A stretch of DNA of 55,415 bases, taken from positions 1 to 55,415 of the forward strand of contig SVPN01000007.1 of the NCBI GenBank assembly GCA_015065805.1, written 5' to 3'. Below the pieces are notes generated by a model. That model did not search any database and had not been told where the DNA came from. It saw nothing but the letters and a program-made list of their open reading frames with translations. This DNA comes from Oscillospiraceae bacterium. Lineage in GTDB: Bacteria; Bacillota; Clostridia; Oscillospirales; Acutalibacteraceae. The position numbers were made by a program, and so were the translations under genes. Each line of letters begins with the position of its first letter. The stretch's first letter is position 1. This document shows positions 42,445-49,694 of this stretch, piece by piece.

Positions 42445-44832
42445 TCAGTCACGATATTCCTCGATGATATAGGCTTCGTAGATGTCGCCTTCCTTGATAT
42501 CGACCGTCTTTTCCAGACCGATACCGCATTCATAGCCGGCGGCAACTTCTTTCATATCGTCCTTGAAGCGGCGCAGAGAGGACATCTTGTCATCGGCGAT
42601 GATGATGCCTTCGCGCACCACACGGATGAGGTCGCCGCGGCAGATCTTACCGTCGAGCACATAGCAGCCCGCGATCATACCCGCACCCGTGATCTTGAAC
42701 ACGCTGCGGACCTCTACGCGGCCGTGCATAACCTCACGCGTTTTGGGTGCGAGCATACCCTTCATCGCGTCCTTGATCTCCTCAATGGCATCATAAATGA
42801 TGCGGTACAGACGCATATCCACATTCTCGTGCTTAGCGGCTTCCATTGCCGTAGGATCGGGACGCACGTTGAAGCCGACAATGATGGCACCCGAAGCGGC
42901 GGCAAACATCACGTCGCCCTCGGTAACGGCACCGACCGCACCGTGGATCACGCGCACGCGCACCTCTTCGTTGGACAGCTTCTGGAGCGATTGGGTAACC
43001 GCTTCGACAGAGCCCTGCACGTCTGCTTTGACAATGATCTTGAGTTCCTTGACTTCGCCCTGTTGCATCTGATCGAACAGGTTGTCAAGCGTGACCTTCT
43101 GATACTGATCGAACATCGCCTGCTTTTGCTCTTCCTTGCGCTTTTCAACCAGTTCACGTGCCAGACGCTCGTCGGTGACGGCGTTGACGATATCGCCCGA
43201 TGCAGGCACTTCGTCCAGACCCATAATTTCCACGGGGACAGAGGGGCCGGCGACGTTGATCTTGCGACCCTGGCTGTTCACCATCGCGCGCACACGGCCG
43301 ACCGTAGTGCCTGCCACGATGATGTCGCCCGCGTGGAGCGTACCGTTCTGCACAAGAACCGTGGCGATCGGACCGCGACCCTTATCAAGACGCGCTTCGA
43401 TGACGATGCCCTTGGCGGCACGGTCGGGGTTGGCGCGAAGCTCGCGCATCTCGGCAACAAGCAACACGTTTTCCAGCAGATCGTCAAGACCCATACCCGT
43501 TTTTGCCGACACCGGCACACAGATCACATCGCCGCCCCATTCTTCGGGAACGAGCTCGTGCTCGGTGAGTTGTTGCATAATACGGTCGGGGTTGGCGGTC
43601 GGCTTATCCATCTTGTTGATGGCAACGATGATGGACACGCCTGCGTCCTTGGCGTGGTTGATCGCTTCGACGGTCTGCGGCATAATGCCGTCGTCCGCCG
43701 CGACAACCAGGATGGCAATGTCAGTCGCTTGCGCACCGCGCGCACGCATAGCGGTAAACGCGGCGTGACCCGGGGTGTCGAGGAAGGTGATGGACTGACC
43801 GTTGCAATCCACCTGATACGCACCGATGTGCTGGGTGATACCGCCCGCTTCGCCCGTGGTGACGCTGGTCTTGCGGATGGCATCAAGGATGGAGGTCTTA
43901 CCGTGGTCAACGTGACCCATCACAACGACAACGGGATCACGCGGGCGAAGGTTCTCATCGGTATCTTCACTGTCGTCGATGATGCGCTCTTCAATGGTAA
44001 CAACGACCTCGCGCTCCACCTTCGTGTGGAATTCCTCCGCCACGAGGAACGCGGTGTCAAAGTCGATCTCTTCGTTGATGCTGACCATCATACCCATCAT
44101 CATCAGCTTTTTGATGACTTCGCCCGAAGTTGCCTTCAGACGGGATGCAAGCTCCCCGACGGTGATCGTTTCGCCGACGGTGATGGTGAGCTGCTTCTTC
44201 TTGCGCTCGCGCTCAATGCGATCCATACGCTCTTTCTCGGTCTCGCGTTTGCGTTGCGGCTTGCGATAATCCTGCGAGCGCTGGTTGATCTTCTGCTTTC
44301 TGACAGCACCGCCGTCACCGCGCACGCGGCTGGAGGTCTGTGCCATCACATCAAAGCGCTCGTCATAGCGACCGACATCGACCTGCGGGGTGCGGGTATC
44401 GACGGTGCGACGCTCCACGGGGGCTTTGGGAGCAGCAGGTGCTTTGTCCTTCTTCGCCTTGGGCGGACGCTGGGGAATAACCACAGCGGGCTCGGGCTTG
44501 CCCTCCGCTTTTGCTTTGGCGGCCTTTTCGCGTGCTTCACGGGCGGCGGCCTCGATGGCGGCGGCTTCCTCGGCGCGCTTGGCGGCCTCGGCTTCTTCTT
44601 TTGCCGCTGCTTCCTGCTGACGGCGGGTTTCCGCCTTGGCAAAATATTCGTCAAAGCTTTTTACCTGATATTCGGTGGTAAAGTATTCAAAGATCCAGTC
44701 AAGCTCCGCTTCCTCGAGCGCACTTGCGCTCTTGCGGGGCGTGTCCGAGTAGGTGGCGAGAATCTCCACGATTTTTTTGCTCGGGACACCGAAGTCTTTT
44801 GCGACATCGCTGACACGGTATTTGATCATCAT
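42445..44832 (-). CDS. infB: Translation initiation factor IF-2
   Basis: About 795 residues. The N-terminal domain begins [19 protein letters not shown]; a long alanine/lysine/glutamate-rich region (about 80-180) follows. The G domain has [17 protein letters not shown] and NKMDKP, then domains II-IV including MAAASGA-like and IIVGFNVRP stretches. IF-2 brings initiator tRNA to the ribosome. The start is at the first of two ATG codons (44832), with GGAGGA 9 bp upstream; a longer frame lacks a site. Confidence 0.97.
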   Translation of the reverse strand: MMIKYRVSDVAKDFGVPSKKIVEILATYSDTPRKSASALEEAELDWIFEYFTTEYQVKSFDEYFAKAETRRQQEAAAKEEAEAAKRAEEAAAIEAAAREAREKAAKAKAEGKPEPAVVIPQRPPKAKKDKAPAAPKAPVERRTVDTRTPQVDVGRYDERFDVMAQTSSRVRGDGGAVRKQKINQRSQDYRKPQRKRETEKERMDRIERERKKKQLTITVGETITVGELASRLKATSGEVIKKLMMMGMMVSINEEIDFDTAFLVAEEFHTKVEREVVVTIEERIIDDSEDTDENLRPRDPVVVVMGHVDHGKTSILDAIRKTSVTTGEAGGITQHIGAYQVDCNGQSITFLDTPGHAAFTAMRARGAQATDIAILVVAADDGIMPQTVEAINHAKDAGVSIIVAINKMDKPTANPDRIMQQLTEHELVPEEWGGDVICVPVSAKTGMGLDDLLENVLLVAEMRELRANPDRAAKGIVIEARLDKGRGPIATVLVQNGTLHAGDIIVAGTTVGRVRAMVNSQGRKINVAGPSVPVEIMGLDEVPASGDIVNAVTDERLARELVEKRKEEQKQAMFDQYQKVTLDNLFDQMQQGEVKELKIIVKADVQGSVEAVTQSLQKLSNEEVRVRVIHGAVGAVTEGDVMFAAASGAIIVGFNVRPDPTAMEAAKHENVDMRLYRIIYDAIEEIKDAMKGMLAPKTREVMHGRVEVRSVFKITGAGMIAGCYVLDGKICRGDLIRVVREGIIIADDKMSSLRRFKDDMKEVAAGYECGIGLEKTVDIKEGDIYEAYIIEEYRD

Positions 44833-44858
44833 AGGCTGTCTTCCTCCTTTGATATCTC

Positions 44859-45179
44859 TTATAACGCTGTTTCTGTACAATGGGGACGGATGGCCTTAGC
44901 AAAGCCGCTGTCGCCTATCGCGATCACAGCAACGGGCTTTTGCATACCGATGGCATCCGAAAGAGCCGCTTTGTCAAACGGCAATGTCATCACCTTTACG
45001 CCGTAGGTTTCAGCGGCAAAGGCACACTCCTTGGCGGTTTTCGGGGACGCGTCGGCGGCAAGCAGGATCAGACCTGTTTTACCGTTTTCGGCGGCGGCGA
45101 CAGAGGCATCAAAGCCGATGGTCAGTCGGCCGGCACGGCGCGCCATTCCGAGGAGTCCTGTCAGTTTGGCTTCATTCAT
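44859..45179 (-). CDS. L7Ae/L30e-like RNA-binding protein YlxQ
   Basis: 106 residues. The L7Ae-type fold shows [21 protein letters not shown] and [15 protein letters not shown]. YlxQ-family proteins bind kink-turn RNA and sit between ylxR and infB in Firmicutes, as here. It overlaps rnpM by 8 bp. The exact cellular RNA target is not known. Confidence 0.92.
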   Translation of the reverse strand: MNEAKLTGLLGMARRAGRLTIGFDASVAAAENGKTGLILLAADASPKTAKECAFAAETYGVKVMTLPFDKAALSDAIGMQKPVAVIAIGDSGFAKAIRPHCTETAL

Positions 45180-45447
45180 GACCTTTCAGTGCCTCCTCCA
45201 TCCGTTCGTAAATCTCATCGGGGATCTTGCAGGAAAACGCTTTTTCAAAGCGTCTGGCTTTTCGCGCCGCCTGCATACACGAAAGGGAACGGCAGATATA
45301 AGCACCGCGACCGTTGGCACGTCCCGTGAGATCCAGTGCGATCTCGCCGTCTTTGGATTTTACGACGCGGACAAGTTCTTTTTTGGGCTTCATTTCACCG
45401 CAACCCGTGCAAAGACGTTGCGGGAGTTTTTTCGGGGTGGTTGCCAT
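45172..45447 (-). CDS. rnpM: RNase P modulator RnpM (YlxR)
   Basis: 91 residues. Family motifs are RLCTGCGEMKPKKELVRVV at the N-terminus and the GRANGRGAYICRS core, with a C-terminal helix. YlxR binds RNA and has been described as a modulator of RNase P. Its position between nusA and ylxQ is typical. Ribosome binding site AGAGGTG. Confidence 0.94.
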   Translation of the reverse strand: MATTPKKLPQRLCTGCGEMKPKKELVRVVKSKDGEIALDLTGRANGRGAYICRSLSCMQAARKARRFEKAFSCKIPDEIYERMEEALKGHE

Positions 45448-45473
45448 ATTCCGTTCACCTCTTTTGAAAATGA

Positions 45474-46544
45474 TCAGTCTTCCTGACCGTCACCGAAGAA
45501 GCCGCTTTCGGGGCGGATGTCGATCTTCCAGCCGGTCAGATGCGCGGCAAGGCGGGCGTTCTGACCTTTATTGCCGATGGCAAGCGATAACTGATTTTCG
45601 GGAACGGTCACGCGGCAAGCCTTCGCACCGTCGGGATCCACCTCCACGGCGGTGACCTTCGCAGGCGAGAGTGCCGCGGCAATGTAGGTGGCAGGATCGT
45701 CGTTGTAACGCACAATGTCGATCTTTTCGCCGCCGAGCTCTTCCACGATGCCCGCCACACGGGTGCCGTGCGGGCCGATGCAGGCGCCGACGGGATCGAC
45801 GTTTTCGTCCGCCGCCCAGACGGCAAGCTTCGTGCGCGAACCGGCTTCACGGGCAACCGACTTGATCTCCACGGTGCCTGCCTGGATTTCAGGAACCTCC
45901 ATTTCAAACAGACGGCGCACAAGACCCGCGTGGGTGCGGGACAGGAGCATACGCGCGCCCTTATCACTGCTGAGCACGTTCACCACGAACACTTTGACGT
46001 GATCGCCCTCACGGAACGAATCGCTCTCTAACTGCTCGGAGCGGGGGAGGATCACCTGCGAGGTGCCGACCTCCACCATCGCCGCACCCGTCGCCGCATC
46101 CACACGGCGCACAACAGCGGTGACAAGCTCCTGGTTTTTGCGCTGGAAAGCCTGCAACTGACGGCTGCGCTCCGCTTCACGGATACCCTGACGGATCACG
46201 TGCTTGGCGGCTTCGGCGGCGATGCGACCGAATTTCTTGGTTTCCAGGGGGATCTCCACCACATCACCGAGCTTAGCGGACTTCTTGTATTTGACAGCCT
46301 GCTCAACGGTCAACTCTTCGCCGGGCTCGAGAACCTCTTCCACAACGGTTTTGAGGATCGCCACGGAGAAGGCACCGGAGTCGGGATCCATAATCACACG
46401 GATGTTGTCCTTGCATCCGAAATCGCGCTTCACGGCGATGATAATGGCGGCTTCAATTTTTTCGATCAGATAATCGGCGGGGATACCTTTTTCTTTTTCA
46501 AGCAAGCGAAGTGCTTCGAAAAATTCATTGTTTGCTTTGCTCAT
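45474..46544 (-). CDS. nusA: Transcription termination/antitermination protein NusA
   Basis: 356 residues, typical of Firmicutes NusA that lack the acidic repeats. N-terminal RNA-polymerase-binding domain (about 1-125), S1 domain (about 130-200, with GTSQVILPRSEQL), and two KH domains (about 200-345: DPVGACIGPHGTRV and LSLAIGNKGQNARLA). Affects pausing and termination. It follows rimP as usual. Confidence 0.97.
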   Translation of the reverse strand: MSKANNEFFEALRLLEKEKGIPADYLIEKIEAAIIIAVKRDFGCKDNIRVIMDPDSGAFSVAILKTVVEEVLEPGEELTVEQAVKYKKSAKLGDVVEIPLETKKFGRIAAEAAKHVIRQGIREAERSRQLQAFQRKNQELVTAVVRRVDAATGAAMVEVGTSQVILPRSEQLESDSFREGDHVKVFVVNVLSSDKGARMLLSRTHAGLVRRLFEMEVPEIQAGTVEIKSVAREAGSRTKLAVWAADENVDPVGACIGPHGTRVAGIVEELGGEKIDIVRYNDDPATYIAAALSPAKVTAVEVDPDGAKACRVTVPENQLSLAIGNKGQNARLAAHLTGWKIDIRPESGFFGDGQED

Positions 46545-46583
46545 GTTTTCCTATTCCTCCTTAATATCGGCAGTGCCGTCGGG

Positions 46584-47084
46584 TTATTCGTCCTCGTCCC
46601 AGTCGTCTAAAATATGGACGAGAGCGATGTCTTTCTTCTCAAAACGGAGCTCCTCTCCGTCTTCGGTCGTGATGATGACGGTGCCGTCCTCCTCATAGGT
46701 GTTGAGGATACCGGCAAATTCGCGCACACCGTCGCGCGGGCGGATGAGCCTGACGACGACCGCCCAGTCAAGATACGCCTCGAAATGCTCGGGCCTTGTC
46801 AGCTCGCGTTCAATACCGGGCGACATCACCTCAAGGCAGTAGCTCGTCTCAATGGGGTCCACCTCGTCAAGAACGGGGTTGATCAGGCGGGACAGCGCGG
46901 CGCAGTCCTCGACCGTCACGCCGCCTTCCTTGTCGATCAGGTAGCGCAGATACCATGAGGCGCCTTCCTTGACAAAGCGCACATCCCACAGCATCAGTCC
47001 GAGCTGATCGACAAACGGCTGAGCCAGCTCGCGACAGATCGCCACGGTGTTGCCGCCTTTTTTCTTCGGGGTTGCGGGTGCCAT
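46584..47084 (-). CDS. rimP: Ribosome maturation factor RimP
   Basis: 166 residues from the ATG at 47084, with GGAGGTTTTTT upstream. The N-domain has LGLMLWDVRFVKEGASWYLRYLIDKEGGV and the family motif YCLEVMSPGIERELTRPEHF; the C-domain is SH3-like and acidic at the end. Needed for 30S maturation. First gene of the operon; its leader contains a GNRA-capped hairpin and a promoter at 47159-47187. A longer frame would run into the hairpin and is rejected. Confidence 0.96.
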   Translation of the reverse strand: MAPATPKKKGGNTVAICRELAQPFVDQLGLMLWDVRFVKEGASWYLRYLIDKEGGVTVEDCAALSRLINPVLDEVDPIETSYCLEVMSPGIERELTRPEHFEAYLDWAVVVRLIRPRDGVREFAGILNTYEEDGTVIITTEDGEELRFEKKDIALVHILDDWDEDE

Positions 47085-47104
47085 AAAAAACCTCCAATCA
47101 AACA

Positions 47105-47132
47105 ACAAAGAGCGGGTCACCCCACTCTTTGT
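47105..47132 (-). promoter_or_regulatory. Leader hairpin of the rimP-nusA-infB operon
   Basis: In the transcript, ACAAAGAGTGGG pairs with CCCGCTCTTTGT (one U-G pair) around a GUGA tetraloop of the GNRA class. The C-A mismatch on the other strand shows the fold belongs to the minus-strand RNA. It stands 20 nt from the start codon. Possible stabiliser or regulator; a weak following T-tract means attenuation is not excluded. Confidence 0.6.
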
Positions 47133-47158
47133 CAATCATCATTATTCACTACATATAG

Positions 47159-47187
47159 AGTATAACACTATTATATAAAAAATGCAA
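47159..47187 (-). promoter_or_regulatory. Promoter of the rimP-nusA-infB operon
   Basis: Read leftward: TTGCAT, 17 bp, TATACT, about 70 bp before rimP. Confidence 0.8.
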
Positions 47188-47198
47188 GCCTTTTTTAT

Positions 47199-47235
47199 AA
47201 AAAGAAAACTCCCTTCCGAAAGGGAGGGAGTTTAA
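47199..47235 (-). terminator. Terminator of the membrane-protein gene
   Basis: 12-bp stem (AAACTCCCTTCC with its complement) and tetraloop, followed on the minus strand by TTTTCTTTTT. Confidence 0.85.
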
Positions 47236-47238
47236 CGA

Positions 47239-47733
47239 TCAGGTGTAGCTGATAACGGGCTTCTTGTGAGCAAGCTTGCCGAACAGCAAGCCCTGCAAAA
47301 GCGTGATCACAAACCAGATCAGGGGAACCCAGTTCCAGTGGTCGATACCGAGGAATTCCAGGAAACTGGTGGTGTAGATCTTGTTGGTCACGGTGATCGC
47401 CGAATACGCCATATCGGTTGCGAACACGAACAGGAACAGCATCAGACCCGCAAACAGCATCGTGAGGGTGGCGGGGAAGATCGGTTCGCCGTCGGGACGG
47501 AAGATGGAGAACAGATACAGCGCGTGAACGATGATGATGCCGAGCATCACGGGGATCATAAACACCAGCAGTTCAACGTGGCGGGTGGAATCCAGAATCA
47601 GCGTCAGGAGGGATGCCGCCTTCGGCTCAGTGATCCACGGCACAAACATCAGCGCGATAATGGCAACAGAAGAAAGAGCCGAAAGATAAAACCAAATGTT
47701 TTGTTTTTTCAGATGAGAACCGATAGCGTTCAT
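47239..47733 (-). CDS. Four-span membrane protein of unknown function
   Basis: 164 residues from the ATG at 47733, which follows GGATGG. Four membrane spans (about 14-33, 55-75, 88-108 and 133-152) connected by short loops; the end is basic (LAHKKPVISYT). No family was recognised. It has its own promoter (47773-47801) and terminator, so it is monocistronic. The longer frame starting upstream lies in the promoter region and is rejected. Confidence 0.75.
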   Translation of the reverse strand: MNAIGSHLKKQNIWFYLSALSSVAIIALMFVPWITEPKAASLLTLILDSTRHVELLVFMIPVMLGIIIVHALYLFSIFRPDGEPIFPATLTMLFAGLMLFLFVFATDMAYSAITVTNKIYTTSFLEFLGIDHWNWVPLIWFVITLLQGLLFGKLAHKKPVISYT

Positions 47734-47772
47734 AATGACCAGCCATCCTTTCAGCAATTTTTGGATAAATAA

Positions 47773-47801
47773 AGTATAACACAAGGAAGTGCAAATTGCA
47801 A
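47773..47801 (-). promoter_or_regulatory. Promoter of the four-span membrane protein gene
   Basis: Read leftward: TTGCAA, 17 bp, TATACT. Confidence 0.75.
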
Positions 47802-47878
47802 CACCTTTCACAGAATTGTGCAAAGATAGGGATATTCACCAAAAACCCCCGTGTCCGCTTTGACAAAACCGCAAAAAA

Positions 47879-48385
47879 TCAGATTGACGAAAGGCAGGCT
47901 TCGATTGTCGCGGCAACCGCGTCGGCATCGGCATCGGCATCGACGGTAACGGCGGCTGCGGCGCGGTACAGCGGCAGTCGCTGTTGCATCAGTGTGCGTA
48001 CAGCATCCTCTTTGTCGGGGCGTTGCAGAAGCGGACGGGAGGTGTCATTTTTGAGGCGTTTGAGTACCGTCTGCACATCCACATTTAAAAAGACGACCGT
48101 GCCGTTCGCACGCAGTGCCTCCACATTGTCGGGGCGAAGCACCGCACCGCCGCCTGTGGCGATGACAAGCCCTTGCTCCTGACCAAGTGCAACACATGCG
48201 CGGTGCTCCGCCTCGCGGAATGCCGCTTCGCCGTCCTGCTCGAAAATGGCGGAGATCGTGCGACCTGCCTGCTCCTCGATATAGCTGTCCATATCCGTAA
48301 AGGTCATATGCAGACGCGCCGCAAGCCGTTTGCCGACGGTGGATTTACCGCATCCCATAAAGCCGCATAACACAATATTTTTCAT
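47879..48385 (-). CDS. aroK: Shikimate kinase
   Basis: 168 residues from the ATG at 48385 (GAGGTG upstream). P-loop GFMGCGKSTVGK, shikimate-binding DMDSYIE and GGGAVLR, and the lid region RPLLQRP. It phosphorylates shikimate in chorismate synthesis. It lies 10 bp after aroE. The C-terminus has an odd run, VDADADADAVAA, from a short DNA repeat of GCATCG units that may be slippage-prone. No other aro genes are near. Confidence 0.96.
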   Translation of the reverse strand: MKNIVLCGFMGCGKSTVGKRLAARLHMTFTDMDSYIEEQAGRTISAIFEQDGEAAFREAEHRACVALGQEQGLVIATGGGAVLRPDNVEALRANGTVVFLNVDVQTVLKRLKNDTSRPLLQRPDKEDAVRTLMQQRLPLYRAAAAVTVDADADADAVAATIEACLSSI

Positions 48386-48395
48386 AGGTTTCACC

Positions 48396-49235
48396 TCAGA
48401 AGGACGCAAGCTCGGCGTAGCAATCGTCGATAAGTGCGGCGATATCCGCGGGCTGAAAGTCTGCGCCGAACCAGAGCTTATGCGCGATCGCCGCCTGCCA
48501 CACGAGCATCGCCATACCGCCGGCGGTTTTGGCACCGTTTGCCGCCGCTTTTTGCAAAAGCTGAGTTTGACGCGGGTTATAGATCACATCGAATACCGCC
48601 GCGCATTGTGCAAGGCGGTCATCGGGGAGCGGACAGGCATCCGTGTGGGGATACATACCGACGGGGGAGGCGTTGATGAGCAGATCAAACGCGCCGTCGG
48701 GAAGGACGGTGACCGCTTCGCATTCAACATGCGGGACTGCCTCACGCAGACGGTTGCAAAGACGCACCGAGGCTTCCGGTGCAAACGGATCGTATGAGAC
48801 GATCCGACATCCTGCCAACGCCGCTTCAAAGGCAAGCACCGTACCCGCGCCGCCGGCACCTAAGATCAGTACGCGACCCTCAAGAGGGATCGCCGCTTCG
48901 CGCAACGCACACAGAAAGCCGTCCGCATCGGTGTTGTAGCCGACCGTGCCGCTTTCCGTCACCGCCACGGTGTTGACCGTCTGATAGAGTGCCGCCTTGC
49001 CTTCGATGCGGTCAAGAAACGGAAGGATTTTCTGCTTGTAGGGAATGGTGACATTGCACCCGCCGATCTGACGCAGCAGAGCGGGAATATCCCTCTCAAA
49101 GCTCTCGGGCGCGATATCCTGCAAACGGTACGAAGCGTCGCGACCGGACAATTCAAACAGTCGCTTGTGAATAAAAGGCGACAGACTGTGACCGAGCGGA
49201 TGCCCGATCAGACAATAGGCAGAAGACATCGGCAT
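48396..49235 (-). CDS. aroE: Shikimate dehydrogenase
   Basis: 279 residues. The substrate domain has SLSPFIHKRLF and NVTIPYKQKIL with the catalytic lysine; the NADP domain has LILGAGGAG, and the INASPVGMYP motif follows. It reduces 3-dehydroshikimate to shikimate. It is followed by aroK, giving two consecutive steps. AAAGGA lies 6-9 bp upstream of the ATG at 49235; the ATG at 49229 is an alternative. No convincing promoter was found. Confidence 0.96.
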   Translation of the reverse strand: MPMSSAYCLIGHPLGHSLSPFIHKRLFELSGRDASYRLQDIAPESFERDIPALLRQIGGCNVTIPYKQKILPFLDRIEGKAALYQTVNTVAVTESGTVGYNTDADGFLCALREAAIPLEGRVLILGAGGAGTVLAFEAALAGCRIVSYDPFAPEASVRLCNRLREAVPHVECEAVTVLPDGAFDLLINASPVGMYPHTDACPLPDDRLAQCAAVFDVIYNPRQTQLLQKAAANGAKTAGGMAMLVWQAAIAHKLWFGADFQPADIAALIDDCYAELASF

Positions 49236-49279
49236 CCCTGTCCTTTCATCGTAAAATTGCGAATTTTTTCAAAAAAGAA

Positions 49280-49307
49280 TTGACAACACGCCGCAAATGT
49301 TTATACT
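49280..49307 (+). promoter_or_regulatory. Promoter of acpP
   Basis: TTGACA, 16 bp, TATACT; transcription is predicted to begin near 49314, giving a leader of about 100 nt. Confidence 0.82.
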
Positions 49308-49313
49308 ATATTG

Positions 49314-49400
49314 TTGAGGGGACGCGACAGCTTGCCGCTGTTCAGTATATCACAACTGCAGGCTTATGTCCAGTCGTCCCGTTGCAAAAATTTGTCTTGG
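49314..49400 (+). promoter_or_regulatory. Folded three-way-junction leader of acpP
   Basis: P1 is GGGACG (49319-49324) with CGTCCC (49375-49380). Inside are P2, ACAGC (49327-49331) with GCTGT (49337-49341), and P3, ACTG..GG (49355-49362) with TCCAGT (49369-49374). P1 starts within a few bases of the predicted transcript 5' end. The ribosome binding site lies outside the fold and no terminator is present. It does not match a riboswitch class that I recognise. Confidence 0.45.
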
Positions 49401-49412
49401 AGGAAATGCGTT

Positions 49413-49640
49413 ATGGTCATTGATAAAGTGAAAGAAATTCTGGGTCAATATTTTGACGTTGATGTGAGCACGTTGTCCGACACCACGAACATCGAGGAAG
49501 ATCTCGGTGCCGATTCGGTGGAGGTTATCGATCTTATTCTGGCTCTGGAAGCCGAATTCCAGGTGGAAATCCCCGACGAAGCGGCGGACGAGATCCGCAC
49601 CATCGGCGACCTTGCCGCGTACATCGAGGAGCACGCATAA
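49413..49640 (+). CDS. acpP: Acyl carrier protein
   Basis: 75 residues from the ATG at 49413 (TGGAGG upstream). The phosphopantetheine serine lies in LGADSVEVIDL, where the usual DSL is DSV. Acidic four-helix protein that carries the growing chain in fatty acid synthesis. It stands alone here, without fab genes, and has a folded leader. A strong terminator follows. Confidence 0.95.
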   Translation: MVIDKVKEILGQYFDVDVSTLSDTTNIEEDLGADSVEVIDLILALEAEFQVEIPDEAADEIRTIGDLAAYIEEHA

Positions 49641-49650
49641 GAATAACAAA

Positions 49651-49694
49651 CGAACGCCCGTTGTTTCTTTACGGAAACAACGGGCGTTTTTTAT
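49651..49694. terminator. Terminator between acpP and the GH97 gene
   Basis: Stem AACGCCCGTTGTTTC with its complement, 5-nt loop, then TTTTTTATT; overlaps the end of the convergent GH97 gene by a few bases. Confidence 0.9.

Noticed and set aside
42724-45006. 760-codon open frame on the plus strand opposite infB
   Set aside because: It is a mirror of infB caused by codon bias in GC-rich DNA; no ribosome binding site and low-complexity His/Arg/Asp-rich product.
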